From assembly GCA_026392115.1 (NCBI GenBank), contig JAPLCQ010000086.1, forward strand, positions 1 to 64,000: a stretch of 64,000 nt of DNA. The letters are read 5' to 3'. This document shows, piece after piece, positions 36,150 to 45,126 of the stretch. The position numbers and the translations under genes are program-made. The DNA comes from Armatimonadota bacterium (GTDB lineage Bacteria; Armatimonadota; Chthonomonadetes; Chthonomonadales; CAJBBX01). Each line of letters starts with the position of its first letter. Positions within the stretch are counted from its first letter, which is position 1. A model generated the notes under the pieces. That model ran no database searches and had not been told where the DNA came from. It worked only from the letters and a program-made list of their open reading frames with translations.

Positions 36150-37865
36150 ATGGGCCGCGCAAGCCTCCTCCAGACGAACACGGTGACCTATCAGGAGCTG
36201 GTCGGCAACGGCCGGACTTTCCGTGTCCCGCCCTACCAACGTGATTACTCATGGACCCGCGATCAGTGGGAGGATCTCTGGAACGATATCCTCGACATCC
36301 AAGGGGACCCGGACCAGCGCCACTACATGGGCGCCATCGTGGTCAAGGCGGAGTCCGATCGTGTCATGCACGTGATCGACGGCCAGCAGCGCCTGGCCAC
36401 CCTGGCCATCCTGACGCTCGCCGTAATCGGCCGACTCGGGTCCGGGCAGGATGGCGGCGATGAGGTCGAGCGCAACCGGGAGCGTGCGCGGGCTCTGCGC
36501 AGCCGGTACATAGGCGAGAAGGACCCGGCGTCGCTGACTGAGGTCAGTAAGCTCGAGATGAACGCGTCCGACAACGGGCTGTTCCAGGACTATCTGGTGC
36601 AGCTCCGCCGACCGGCCAGCCTCGCCGCGTTGACCCACTCCAACCGACTTCTCTACGACTGTCTCACGTACTTCACGGATCGCCTGGCCGACCTCGCCGA
36701 GCAAGGGGCGGACGGTGCGACCATCGCGGCGCTGGTCTCGGAGGTGGTCGCACGCCGCCTGCTCTTCATCCTGATCACCGTAGATGATGAGGTGAGCGCC
36801 TACACGGTGTTCGAGACGCTCAACGCGCGCGGGCTTGAGCTGACCGCCACCGACCTGCTGAAGAACTTCCTCTGCTCCCGTATCCGCACGGACTCCGATC
36901 TTGCCGCGGTGCAGCGGCGCTGGCAGCGGCTGGTGGCGACGGTTCGGCACGAGATGGTCCCCGAGTTTCTGCGCTACCACTACCTGACCCTTGACCGAAG
37001 GGTCCGCTCGACCCGCCTCTTCCAACGCATTCGCACGGATGTCATCGACGCCGCCGGCGTCCTGCGGCTACTGGATCGACTGGAGGCGAGGGCCCCTCTG
37101 TTCGAGGCGCTGGGTGACGCGTCCCACGGGTACTGGATCGACTACCCCGGCGCGGCCCAATACGTGCGTGCGCTGGCGCTGTTTGGGGCTCGGCAGATGA
37201 CGCCGCTTCTCTTCGCGGCCGACGAGCGCCTCACTCCCACCGAGTTCGTCAAGCTCCTGAAACTGGTCGTGGCCCTGACGTTCCGGTTCACGGTCGTCTG
37301 CCGGCGTAGTTCGAACGATCTGGAGCCGACGTACCACGACGCCGCTCGAGGAGTACTGGACGGTTCGGCGCAGACGGCGCGGCAGGTGTTCGACCTGCTC
37401 CGGCCTATGTATGTTGGTGACGCCCAGTTCCGCGCCGCATTCGCCCAGATGTCGCTACCCACGGCGGGAGCGGGCCGCAAGGTGACCAAGTACATCCTGT
37501 GCCGACTGGAGAGCGACGCAGCGGGCCGCGTCGTTGACTGGGAGACCGACCCGTCGTCGGTGGAGCATATCCTGCCGGAGAACCCGATCGATGCGTGGAA
37601 CGGCGTCGCTCCGCAGGCGAAGTGGAGCGACTGGGCCGGGCGATTGGGCAACCTCGTCCTGCTCGAGGGCTCGCTGAACCGCGATGCCGATCAGCTCTCG
37701 TTCGTCGACAAGCAGATGCTCTATACTCGGTCCGCCTATGCGTCGGCCAGGGAGTTGGGCGGGGAAAGATTCAACGACTGGACCTGCGCGCAGATCGAGC
37801 GCCGACAAGAGACGTTGGCGGCAACGGCGTGCCGCCTCTGGCGATCCGACTTCGCCGACTCGTAG
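36150..37865 (+). CDS. GmrSD-type DUF262-DUF1524 protein
   Basis: 571 residues from ATG 36150 (GGAG 5 nt upstream). N-terminal DUF262: VPPYQRDYSW at 26-35, MGAIVV, and VIDGQQRLATL with D77-R81. FETLNARGLELTATDLLKNFL is the conserved helix pair. C-terminal DUF1524/HNH-like part: VEHILPE (H473) and RLGNLVLLEGSLN. Single-chain GmrSD enzymes cut DNA carrying modified bases in a nucleotide-dependent way and protect against phages. It stands alone without a methylase. It is a different architecture from the DUF262 gene at 2378. Confidence 0.9.
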   Translation: MGRASLLQTNTVTYQELVGNGRTFRVPPYQRDYSWTRDQWEDLWNDILDIQGDPDQRHYMGAIVVKAESDRVMHVIDGQQRLATLAILTLAVIGRLGSGQDGGDEVERNRERARALRSRYIGEKDPASLTEVSKLEMNASDNGLFQDYLVQLRRPASLAALTHSNRLLYDCLTYFTDRLADLAEQGADGATIAALVSEVVARRLLFILITVDDEVSAYTVFETLNARGLELTATDLLKNFLCSRIRTDSDLAAVQRRWQRLVATVRHEMVPEFLRYHYLTLDRRVRSTRLFQRIRTDVIDAAGVLRLLDRLEARAPLFEALGDASHGYWIDYPGAAQYVRALALFGARQMTPLLFAADERLTPTEFVKLLKLVVALTFRFTVVCRRSSNDLEPTYHDAARGVLDGSAQTARQVFDLLRPMYVGDAQFRAAFAQMSLPTAGAGRKVTKYILCRLESDAAGRVVDWETDPSSVEHILPENPIDAWNGVAPQAKWSDWAGRLGNLVLLEGSLNRDADQLSFVDKQMLYTRSAYASARELGGERFNDWTCAQIERRQETLAATACRLWRSDFADS

Positions 37866-37907
37866 CGTGGCGCGAGTCGTGATGAACGCCGCTGGTATCC
37901 TATTCGC

Positions 37908-38921
37908 ATGAACGCCGCCCTCCTCGAGGTCACCGACCTGCAGAAGCGATTCACCGTCAACCGGCGCCAGGGACTCCGCACATTGCGCGAGACCGTGCGG
38001 GCCGTGGACGGGGTGGACCTGCGCATGCGGGCCGGCGAGACGTTCGGGCTGGTGGGCGAGAGCGGCTGCGGCAAGAGCACCGCAGGGCGGGCCATCCTGC
38101 GGCTGATCGAGCCCAGCGGCGGCACGGTGCGGTTCGAGGGCATCGACCTGCTGGGCCTCGGACCGGAGGCGCTCCGGCAGACGCGGCGCCGGTTGGGCAT
38201 GGTCTTCCAGAATCCCATGTCGGCGCTCAACCCGCGCATGAGCGTCGGCGACGCCGTGGCGGAGCCGCTGATCGCGCACAACCTGGCCGATCGCAAGGAG
38301 GCCCGCGACCGCGTCGCCGCGCTGCTGGCGCAGGTGGGATTGGAGCCCTCCCACATGTCGCGCTACCCGCACGAGTTCTCAGGCGGCCAGCGGCAGCGCA
38401 TCGGCATCGCCCGCGCCATCGCCACGGAGCCGCGCCTGCTCGTGCTGGACGAGCCGATCTCGGCGCTGGACGTCTCCGTGCGGGCGCAGGTGCTGAATCT
38501 GCTCATGGACCTGCAGGAGAGCCTCGGCATGGCCTACCTGCTCATCGCCCACGACCTCTCGGTGGTGCGCCACGCCTGTAGCCGCGTAGCCGTCATGTAC
38601 CTGGGCATCATCGTGGAGGAGGGTCCGGCCGGGACGCTCTTCTCCGGCCCGCTGCACCCCTACACCCGGGCGCTCGCCATGGCCGCGCCCTCGCCGGACC
38701 CCGCGCGCCGCGCCGTGCGCGCGCCGCTGCAGGGCGACGTGCCCACATCGGTGGAGATTCCTTCCGGCTGCAGGTTCCGCACGCGCTGTCCGTTGGCCGT
38801 CGCCCGCTGCGCAGAGGAGCGGCCCCCGCTCATCGAGGCCGCGCCCGGCCGCCGCGTCGCCTGCTTCCGGGCCGGCGAGGCCCCCGAGGCTACGGCTCCG
38901 CCGCCAGCGCCCCTCGCATGA
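37908..38921 (+). CDS. Oligopeptide-type ABC transporter ATP-binding protein (DppF/OppF-like)
   Basis: 337 residues. Walker [10 protein letters not shown] at 50-58, signature [14 protein letters not shown], Walker [13 protein letters not shown], and the C-terminal oligopeptide-transporter extension ([16 protein letters not shown]...[12 protein letters not shown]). No permease, DppD-like ATPase or binding-protein gene is adjacent, so it is an orphan here. There is no clear SD; TATCCTAT sits just before the ATG, so leaderless expression is possible. Its 3' end overlaps the convergent GH84-like gene by 32 nt. Confidence 0.92.
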   Translation: MNAALLEVTDLQKRFTVNRRQGLRTLRETVRAVDGVDLRMRAGETFGLVGESGCGKSTAGRAILRLIEPSGGTVRFEGIDLLGLGPEALRQTRRRLGMVFQNPMSALNPRMSVGDAVAEPLIAHNLADRKEARDRVAALLAQVGLEPSHMSRYPHEFSGGQRQRIGIARAIATEPRLLVLDEPISALDVSVRAQVLNLLMDLQESLGMAYLLIAHDLSVVRHACSRVAVMYLGIIVEEGPAGTLFSGPLHPYTRALAMAAPSPDPARRAVRAPLQGDVPTSVEIPSGCRFRTRCPLAVARCAEERPPLIEAAPGRRVACFRAGEAPEATAPPPAPLA

Positions 38922-40641
38922 ACGCCACGTCGGCGGCCAGCGTTCTCCCCTCCGCGCGATAGCGACCGGGGAAGAGGCGCCGCAGGTCGCGGAGCAGCTT
39001 CCCCATGGCGTCGGCGTAAGCTTCGGCGGCCGAGCGTCCCTGCGGCAGCGCGACGAGCTTCACGAACCGGTCGCGCACGGGGTTCGTCGACGTGCTGGGC
39101 GGCGCGTAGAGCAGAAAGCCCGGATAGGCCTCCACCAGTCTTCGAAGACACTCCGCCCGCGCCCGCGAGCCCGCGCAGAGCAGCAGGGCCTGTCCGATGG
39201 CCTCCTCGGGATCGTAGGCCGCCGGGTTGTAGGCATACTCGGCGCAGGTGAGCATGGGGAGCCGGTTGGCCTCGTTCTGGCTGCACATGGAGTTGCTCAT
39301 GTAGCCCTCGGCCGCCCGGCAGAGGTCGGGATCACGGTTCACCAGCGGACCCAGGTGCATGGTGGGCGTGTTGTCGTTCACCGGGTAGTTGTCCCAGATG
39401 AAGAGCTTGTGGCCCGCGACGGCGCCGTAGGCCTCGGCGGCCCTGCGTGTGATGCCGCCCACCACGCCCGCGCCGGTCCAGAAGAGCCGCACGTCGGGGT
39501 CCAGCTCGCGCGCCAGCGTCTGCAGGTAGGCGCGCTCCGCCGGGTCGCTTCCATCGCCCCAGTAGATCGTCGGCGTGAAGATCATCCGTGCGCCGGGGTC
39601 CGTGCGCTTCAGGCGGCGCGTCAGTTCGTTCACCACGCGGGCCTGCCCGGAGGGGTCGATCCCCTGGCTGATATCGTCCAGCGAGACGTTGAACCAGCGC
39701 ACGCCCCGCGACTGCGCCCATGCGTAGTGGCTCCAGAGGGCCTCCACGTCGGCGGCCTTGGCGTAGTCCAGCGGCCGGGCGCTGCTCAGGTTCGGGTTCA
39801 TGCTGAAGCAGAAGGCGACGCCCGCGGCCGCGCATTTGCGCATGACCCGTTCATATGCGCGCCGCTTGGCCGCAGGCAACGGCTCCCACCAGCGGTTGGA
39901 GCGTGCGTCGCCGAAGGGGTAGCGCTCCACGTCGAACATGCTCGCGTAGCAGTTCATCAGGAAGTTCATGCGGCCCTTCACGAGCCACGGGATTTCGGCC
40001 AGGTACTGCTCGGGGCGCCACATCCAGCCCTTGATGCCGCGCACGGCGAAGCCGGACTCCGCCCCGGCCGGAAGCGGCCTGGGGAAGGGACGCGCCGCCG
40101 CCGGGACGGCCACGCGGAAGTCACGCGCCAGGTCGCGCCGGAACACGAAGCCCGGCGGTGCCACGGCGCAACGGGCCACCATGAACCAGGGCGGCATGCC
40201 GACGCGGCCCTCGGGCTCGCGGTTCTCGACGCGCAGCGTGTTGCCGCCCGGCTTGAGCAGGCCGTCCGGGATCGGCCAGCTGCGCACCTGCCAACCCTTG
40301 TCCGGGAAGCCGCTCTTGCCCGCGAAGAGCTCCCGCCCGTTGAGCAGAACCGCGATGGCGCACTGGCCCTCGAAGTCGTCGTCCACCGCCTTGACGTAGA
40401 GGCGAAGCGGCCCCGCCGGCCATGCGTCGCGGCTGAAGCGCCCTTCCATGACGGATCGGGCGCCGGTGGGAGCGGCGTAGACGAAGTTGCAGCGCAACTC
40501 GGAGCCGCGAATGCCGCCGAACAGGTCGGCCGCCCCGCCCGTAAGGTCGCCGCCGGCCAGTTCCGCCGCGGGCGACTGGGCTCCGGCGGCGGCTGCGGCG
40601 CAGAAGGCCGCCAGGGCCGCCGCCAGCGGTTGCCATCGCAT
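38890..40641 (-). CDS. Secreted GH84-like (hyaluronidase/O-GlcNAcase-type) glycosidase
   Basis: 583 residues from ATG 40641 with a signal peptide ([16 protein letters not shown]). A beta-sandwich domain ([10 protein letters not shown]...[15 protein letters not shown]-type Leu/Asn-rich strands) precedes a TIM-barrel region. [12 protein letters not shown] has an adjacent Asp pair (D322, D323), the hallmark of GH84 substrate-assisted catalysis. [22 protein letters not shown] and [17 protein letters not shown] are also GH84-like. It begins 5 nt after the stop of the secreted gene at 40647. Confidence 0.75.
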   Translation of the reverse strand: MRWQPLAAALAAFCAAAAAGAQSPAAELAGGDLTGGAADLFGGIRGSELRCNFVYAAPTGARSVMEGRFSRDAWPAGPLRLYVKAVDDDFEGQCAIAVLLNGRELFAGKSGFPDKGWQVRSWPIPDGLLKPGGNTLRVENREPEGRVGMPPWFMVARCAVAPPGFVFRRDLARDFRVAVPAAARPFPRPLPAGAESGFAVRGIKGWMWRPEQYLAEIPWLVKGRMNFLMNCYASMFDVERYPFGDARSNRWWEPLPAAKRRAYERVMRKCAAAGVAFCFSMNPNLSSARPLDYAKAADVEALWSHYAWAQSRGVRWFNVSLDDISQGIDPSGQARVVNELTRRLKRTDPGARMIFTPTIYWGDGSDPAERAYLQTLARELDPDVRLFWTGAGVVGGITRRAAEAYGAVAGHKLFIWDNYPVNDNTPTMHLGPLVNRDPDLCRAAEGYMSNSMCSQNEANRLPMLTCAEYAYNPAAYDPEEAIGQALLLCAGSRARAECLRRLVEAYPGFLLYAPPSTSTNPVRDRFVKLVALPQGRSAAEAYADAMGKLLRDLRRLFPGRYRAEGRTLAADVAFMRGALAAEP

Positions 40642-40646
40642 GGCCG

Positions 40647-41522
40647 TCAGTTCACCTGGATCAGCAGGCGTTGGATCTGCCGGTTGATCCCGTCGTTGGT
40701 CCTCTGCCGCTCCTTGAGTATGTCGGCGTCGGTATCGCGGCCGTGCTTGAACGTGCCGGCCACCGTCCCGGTGCGCTCCTCGGCGGCCCGCACCTCGGCC
40801 TGCAGCCACTTCATGTTGATCTGGATGGAGTTCTGCACCTTCTGCAGGATGGGCACCGCTTTGGCGAACTGCGCCGCGGGAGCCCGGAAGGTGATGGTGC
40901 TCTTGCTCTTCCAGAGCCCCACGCCCAGCTTGATGCTGTCCTCCACGGCGGCGAACATGAGCTGGCGGTAGCGGACGCCGCCCTCGGTATACTCCACGGC
41001 CACCAGCGAGGCCTGGTAGACCAGCGGGAGCGTCACGCCCATGAGCGCGCGCAGCTTGTTGAGCGCCGCCTCGGCCTCGGGAACCGCGACCTGGCTCAGC
41101 ACGCGGACGTTCTGCGCCGCGGGCGACGTGCGCGGGAGGATCACCTGCAGCAGGTAGTTGGCAGGGCCCATGCGCGGCATGGAGAGGCAGCCGTTGCACT
41201 GCGAGCCGGGTGGGAACGCGCCTCCGGCGGGCGAGGCGGTCATGTCGATGAACTGCACGTCGGGCAGCCACATGCCGCGGATGGAGCCGGCGGCGTTGTT
41301 CTGCACGGTCCACTCCACCTTGGCCTCGGTCGCGTTCAGCGCGCCGGCCGCGTCGGGCCCCCAGTGGGTGACGCCGCCGATGGTTTTCCAGCCGGCGGGC
41401 ACCTGCGCTGTGAAGGCTTTCTGGTTGCGCTCAACGTACTTCACGAACTTGGTCTGCCCCGCCGCCGGCAGGGCGCCGGCCAAGCAAGACAGAAGCAGGA
41501 TGGTGCGAAGCGATCGATGCAT
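40647..41522 (-). CDS. Secreted protein of unknown function
   Basis: 291 residues from ATG 41522, with GGAGG just upstream. Signal peptide (ILLLSCLAGALPAAGQ). The body has PAGWKTIGGV (a motif seen in many lipoproteins of the PsbP/DUF1795 type), a CNGC pair, and a helical C-terminus ending ILKERQRTNDGINRQIQRLL. No enzyme motif was recognised. It is coupled to the GH84-like gene, so the two probably act on the same material. Confidence 0.6.
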   Translation of the reverse strand: MHRSLRTILLLSCLAGALPAAGQTKFVKYVERNQKAFTAQVPAGWKTIGGVTHWGPDAAGALNATEAKVEWTVQNNAAGSIRGMWLPDVQFIDMTASPAGGAFPPGSQCNGCLSMPRMGPANYLLQVILPRTSPAAQNVRVLSQVAVPEAEAALNKLRALMGVTLPLVYQASLVAVEYTEGGVRYRQLMFAAVEDSIKLGVGLWKSKSTITFRAPAAQFAKAVPILQKVQNSIQINMKWLQAEVRAAEERTGTVAGTFKHGRDTDADILKERQRTNDGINRQIQRLLIQVN

Positions 41523-41668
41523 GGCGCTCCTCCGTAGCGACGGCTGCCCACATTTGGCGCGGCGTCCAGCCGGCACGGAGGGTAGATACGCCCCGCGCGC
41601 CGGGATCACCTGCTGGAGGGGGCTATGGGGCTGAGGAAGCGCCTGGCCGCAGGCAGCCAGTCAGTAGG

Positions 41669-41731
41669 GTCAATGGTGTTAATCATGTCACCGTATTGAC
41701 CATATTGACATTATTAATGGTGTTGTCGATG
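41669..41731. repeat. AT-rich degenerate 9-bp tandem array (7 units)
   Basis: GTCAATGGT, GTTAATCAT, GTCACCGTA, TTGACCATA, TTGACATTA, TTAATGGTG and TTGTCGATG follow one another. They keep a 9-bp period and a GTCA/TTGA start but are far more AT-rich than the surroundings. They fill the divergent gap between 41522 and 41840, where I see no gene. Confidence 0.6.
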
Positions 41732-41839
41732 AGCCAGGCGTGCGTCTTGATCTCGGCCGCGGATCATGCCTCGGTGCGCGCCGGGGCGCCCCCGCCGGGT
41801 AGGCTTGAACGTGCGCCGCTTGCGCCAAGGAGTTCCGTG

Positions 41840-42781
41840 ATGCTCGCCCCGTGGTTGCCCGCCCTGCTCTGGGCCTTCGCGTTGCCGCCGGGCCCGCCGC
41901 CTGCGGCGCGCCTTATCATCGCCTCCGAACGGGGGCGCGGCGGCGTGCTGCAGCTCTACATGGCCGCCGCCGACGGCTCCGGGGCCAAGCGCATCACGCG
42001 CGGCGATGCCGTGGAGCCCGAGGGCGTCTTCTCTCCCGACGGCGCCCGCATAGCCTGCACCGTGGCGGACCCGATCCACAACACCTCCGACATCGCCGTC
42101 ATGGCCGCGGACGGCTCGGGCCTGCGCCGCCTGGTGGTCGCCGGGAGCAAGCAGCAGTGCTGCGAGCCCAGTTGGTCGCCCGACGGCAGGCGCATCGCCT
42201 ACGCCGTGCTGGAGCGGCCATCCGGTGGCGCCGCGGCCTGCCACCTCTGGGTGGTTCCATCCGACGGTGGAGAGGCCGCGCGGCTGGGCGAGGGCATGCT
42301 GCCGGCCTGGTCGCCGGACGGCAAGACGATTCTCTGCACGGTGGTCCCAGCCGGTTCCGGCGAGAAGAAGCCCGCCATCTGCCGCATGGACCCCGACGGC
42401 GGACGCCGCCGCCCGCTGCTGCCCGACGCCGCCATGGCCGCCTGGTCGCCCGACGGGCGGCGGATCGCCTACATCGGCATCGGCGAGTGCGGCGCCATGA
42501 ACGTCTTCACCTGCGCTCCCGACGGCACGGACCGCAAGCGGCTCACTACGCTGGACGACCCTTTCGTCTGCGGGCCGCAGTGGACGCCGGACGGCAAGGC
42601 GATCCTCTTCACCGACGCCGCCAGGCCGAAGTCGAGCGTCGCCGAGCCATCCATCCACATCTACTCGGTGCCGGCGCAGGGCGGCAAGCCCCGGCAACTG
42701 ACCCGGGAGGGCGGCATGAACTTCGTGGGTAGCGGTAGCGGCATCTTCCTGCTGATGGCCGTTCTGGCCGGGCCCGATTAG
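41840..42781 (+). CDS. Secreted TolB-like WD40 beta-propeller protein
   Basis: 313 residues from ATG 41840 (AAGGAG 7 nt upstream) with a signal peptide. Five to six TolB/PD40 blades are recognisable from repeated (F/W)SPDG(R/K)RIA(Y/C): VFSPDGARIACTV, SWSPDGRRIAYAV, AWSPDGKTILCTV, AWSPDGRRIAYIG and QWTPDGKAILFT. It ends with a hydrophobic stretch. Probably a periplasmic binding or scaffold protein. The next gene starts within 15 nt. Confidence 0.85.
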   Translation: MLAPWLPALLWAFALPPGPPPAARLIIASERGRGGVLQLYMAAADGSGAKRITRGDAVEPEGVFSPDGARIACTVADPIHNTSDIAVMAADGSGLRRLVVAGSKQQCCEPSWSPDGRRIAYAVLERPSGGAAACHLWVVPSDGGEAARLGEGMLPAWSPDGKTILCTVVPAGSGEKKPAICRMDPDGGRRRPLLPDAAMAAWSPDGRRIAYIGIGECGAMNVFTCAPDGTDRKRLTTLDDPFVCGPQWTPDGKAILFTDAARPKSSVAEPSIHIYSVPAQGGKPRQLTREGGMNFVGSGSGIFLLMAVLAGPD

Positions 42782-42794
42782 GGTGGGCGCGGCC

Positions 42795-44465
42795 ATGGTG
42801 CGCGTGCATCTCACGGTGAACGACGAGCGAGGGAACCTGTCGCCTTTCCGGGCCGACGTGCTGGCTCCCGGCGCCCGGAGACGCGCCGTCTGGAGTGTCG
42901 ACGGATGCGCCGAGATCGAGGCGCCGCCGGGAGCCACGCTGCGGGTGGGCAGGGGGCTTGACCACGATGCCGTGGACCTGGTCGTCGGATCGACCGACCA
43001 GCGCCTGGAGGCCGTCCTCGTTCGGCGGTTCGACGCCCGAAAGTGGGGCTGGTACGGCGGAGACAACCATGTGCATGTGGTGCATGACCCCTCGTCCGAC
43101 CCCTCCCTCGATATCGGCCACGGGGCGCGGCTGGCCCAGGCGGAAGGACTGGACACCATCCAGCTGGCGTACCAGTGGGAGCCCGCGGGCGCCTGGCCCG
43201 AGGCCGTCGAACTGGATGCCCGGTGCCGCGACGCCGCCCGTCCCGGCGTCACCGTGGGCTGGAACGTGGAGACGCCGAAGTCCTACATTGAGGAGGACGA
43301 CGGCGGCGAGACGGGCGACCTCCACTGCCTGGGCCACGGCTGGACCGCCGGACTGAGGGATATCTCCCGCGGGCCGGGCTGGTTCCACTCGGGCCCCAAC
43401 TACCGCGTGCTGCAGGAAGTGGCGAAGCAGGGCGGCGTGGCCGGGGCGGCGCACCCAACGCGGAGCTGGACCCACAAGGGCAACCTCGTCTCCAATCGCA
43501 ACTCCGAGCTACCGTTCGACATGGTTGCGGGAGCGCCCTATGCGGCCATCGACATCCTCAACGATGGGCCCGCGGGCTTCTTCGCCGATGAGCGGGTCTG
43601 GTACACGCTCCTGAACCTGGGGTACCGCGTCGCGGGCACGGCCAACAGCGACGCCTGCCTGGATCGAGGCGACGGGCCCGGCCGGTTCCGCACCTACGTG
43701 CAGGTTCGCGGCGGCTTCACCTGGGCCAAGATGGTGGAGGCCGTACGGGCGGGCCGGGTGGTGGCCAGTTCCGGCCCCTTCGTGCGCTGGAGCGTGGCCG
43801 GGATGCCGCCGGGATCCGAGTTCGCCGCAGACGACCGCGCGCGGCGGGCCGTCATGCGCGTCTGGTCCGCCCCGCAACCCGCGGAGCGGCTGACGGCGGT
43901 GCAGCTCATCCGCTGCGGCGAAGTGGTGCGCGCATGGGACCTGCGGAGCCTGGGCGTGCGGACCTGGTCGGGGGCCTTCGATCTGCGGGCCGACGAGTTC
44001 GCCTGGTACACGTTGCGGGTCCTCTCCAACCCCATCGACGCACCGGAGGCGCCTCCGTCGGTGGCGGTGGGGGGCGTCGTCTGGTTCCTGCCGCCCGGCT
44101 TCCGCCGCCCCGAGCCGACGCCGGCCCGCGTCGACCTGACCGTTGTGGACGAGGCCGGGCGACCCGTGCCCGGCGCCGCGGTGGCGGTCACCGACGCCGA
44201 GGTCGAGGTCGCCCGGTTCGCCGCGGACGCCGACGGCCGGGCTCGAATCACCGCGCCGGCCACGGCCTGCATCGCCGTGGCGGCAACGGGCTTCGCGCCC
44301 GAGGAGCGGCGCATCTTCACCGACTGCCCGGAGATTCTGGAGGCCTGCATCGCCACCGATACGGCCTGGGCGAGCCTCCACCAACCCGCCACCTACCATG
44401 CCATGCGGCGCCTCCTGGGCGGGCTGAAGATGCGAGTTACGCTCCAGACTGCGCCGTCCGCTTGA
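42795..44465 (+). CDS. PHP-domain (CehA/McbA-like) metallohydrolase
   Basis: 556 residues from ATG 42795, preferred over a GTG at 42783 because AGGGTGG is about 8 nt upstream. A beta-sandwich precedes WGWYGGDNHVHVVHD, whose DNHVH is the first metal-binding motif of PHP phosphoesterases. HPTRSW and GTANSDACLD supply later ligands. A C-terminal Ig-like domain (VDLTVVDEAGRPVPGAAVAV) follows. CehA/McbA proteins hydrolyse phosphate esters or carbamates; the substrate is unknown. No signal peptide is visible, though the upstream partner is secreted. Confidence 0.75.
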   Translation: MVRVHLTVNDERGNLSPFRADVLAPGARRRAVWSVDGCAEIEAPPGATLRVGRGLDHDAVDLVVGSTDQRLEAVLVRRFDARKWGWYGGDNHVHVVHDPSSDPSLDIGHGARLAQAEGLDTIQLAYQWEPAGAWPEAVELDARCRDAARPGVTVGWNVETPKSYIEEDDGGETGDLHCLGHGWTAGLRDISRGPGWFHSGPNYRVLQEVAKQGGVAGAAHPTRSWTHKGNLVSNRNSELPFDMVAGAPYAAIDILNDGPAGFFADERVWYTLLNLGYRVAGTANSDACLDRGDGPGRFRTYVQVRGGFTWAKMVEAVRAGRVVASSGPFVRWSVAGMPPGSEFAADDRARRAVMRVWSAPQPAERLTAVQLIRCGEVVRAWDLRSLGVRTWSGAFDLRADEFAWYTLRVLSNPIDAPEAPPSVAVGGVVWFLPPGFRRPEPTPARVDLTVVDEAGRPVPGAAVAVTDAEVEVARFAADADGRARITAPATACIAVAATGFAPEERRIFTDCPEILEACIATDTAWASLHQPATYHAMRRLLGGLKMRVTLQTAPSA

Positions 44466-44526
44466 GGCTTCCGTGTATGCTAAGTGAAAGGGCCGCGCCG
44501 CCGCATCCAACAAGCAGGAGGAGAGG

Positions 44527-45114
44527 TTGGCAGCAGCGACGGCGGCCGGAACCGGGATCACCACTGGATTGAGCGCCGGCGCCACCGACAGGTCAGCGGA
44601 TGCACGATTGCTTGCCGACGCACGGGCGGGCGATGGGCGTGCGCTCGGCCGGCTGCTGGAGCCCCACCAGGCGCCGCTCTACCGGCTCTGCCTGGGCGTG
44701 CTGCACCACCCGCAGGACGCCGAGGATGCCGTGCAGGAGGCGTTCATACGGGCCATCAAGTCCCTGGGCGGCTTCCGCGCCGATGCCAACCTGCGCACCT
44801 GGCTCTACCGGATCGCGCTCAACGTCTGCCTGGAGCGAAAGCGCAGCGCCAAGCCCCTGGAGCCGCTCTACGAGGAGACGCTGGTGACGGAGGCCGGCTC
44901 GCTCGAGGACGCCGCGCTGGCGCGGATGCGGGCGATGCAGGTGCTGGCCACGCTCAAGCCGCACCACCGCGCCGCGCTGGTGATGAAGGAAGTCGAAGGC
45001 TTCAGCGTCGAGGAGATCGGCGCCGCCATGGGCTGGAACCGCAAGAAGGCCGAGAACGAGTTGTACCAGGCGCGCCGCGCCCTGGCCGAGTGGCGGCTGG
45101 CGCAGCAGGAGTAA
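44527..45114 (+). CDS. ECF-type RNA polymerase sigma factor
   Basis: 195 residues with a TTG start, 5 nt after GGAGGAGAGG. Region 2 (YRLCLGVLHHPQDAEDAVQEAFIRAIKSL, TWLYRIALNVCLERKR) and region 4 (LKPHHRAALVMKEVEGFSVEEIGAAMGWNRKKAENELYQARRAL) are complete. The anti-sigma gene follows after 12 nt, so this is a membrane-signal-responsive pair. Confidence 0.93.
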   Translation: MAAATAAGTGITTGLSAGATDRSADARLLADARAGDGRALGRLLEPHQAPLYRLCLGVLHHPQDAEDAVQEAFIRAIKSLGGFRADANLRTWLYRIALNVCLERKRSAKPLEPLYEETLVTEAGSLEDAALARMRAMQVLATLKPHHRAALVMKEVEGFSVEEIGAAMGWNRKKAENELYQARRALAEWRLAQQE

Positions 45115-45126
45115 CGGGACAGACTG

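Noticed and set aside
37908-38921. Part of a complete oligopeptide transporter operon
   Set aside because: Neither flank contains permease, second ATPase or substrate-binding genes.
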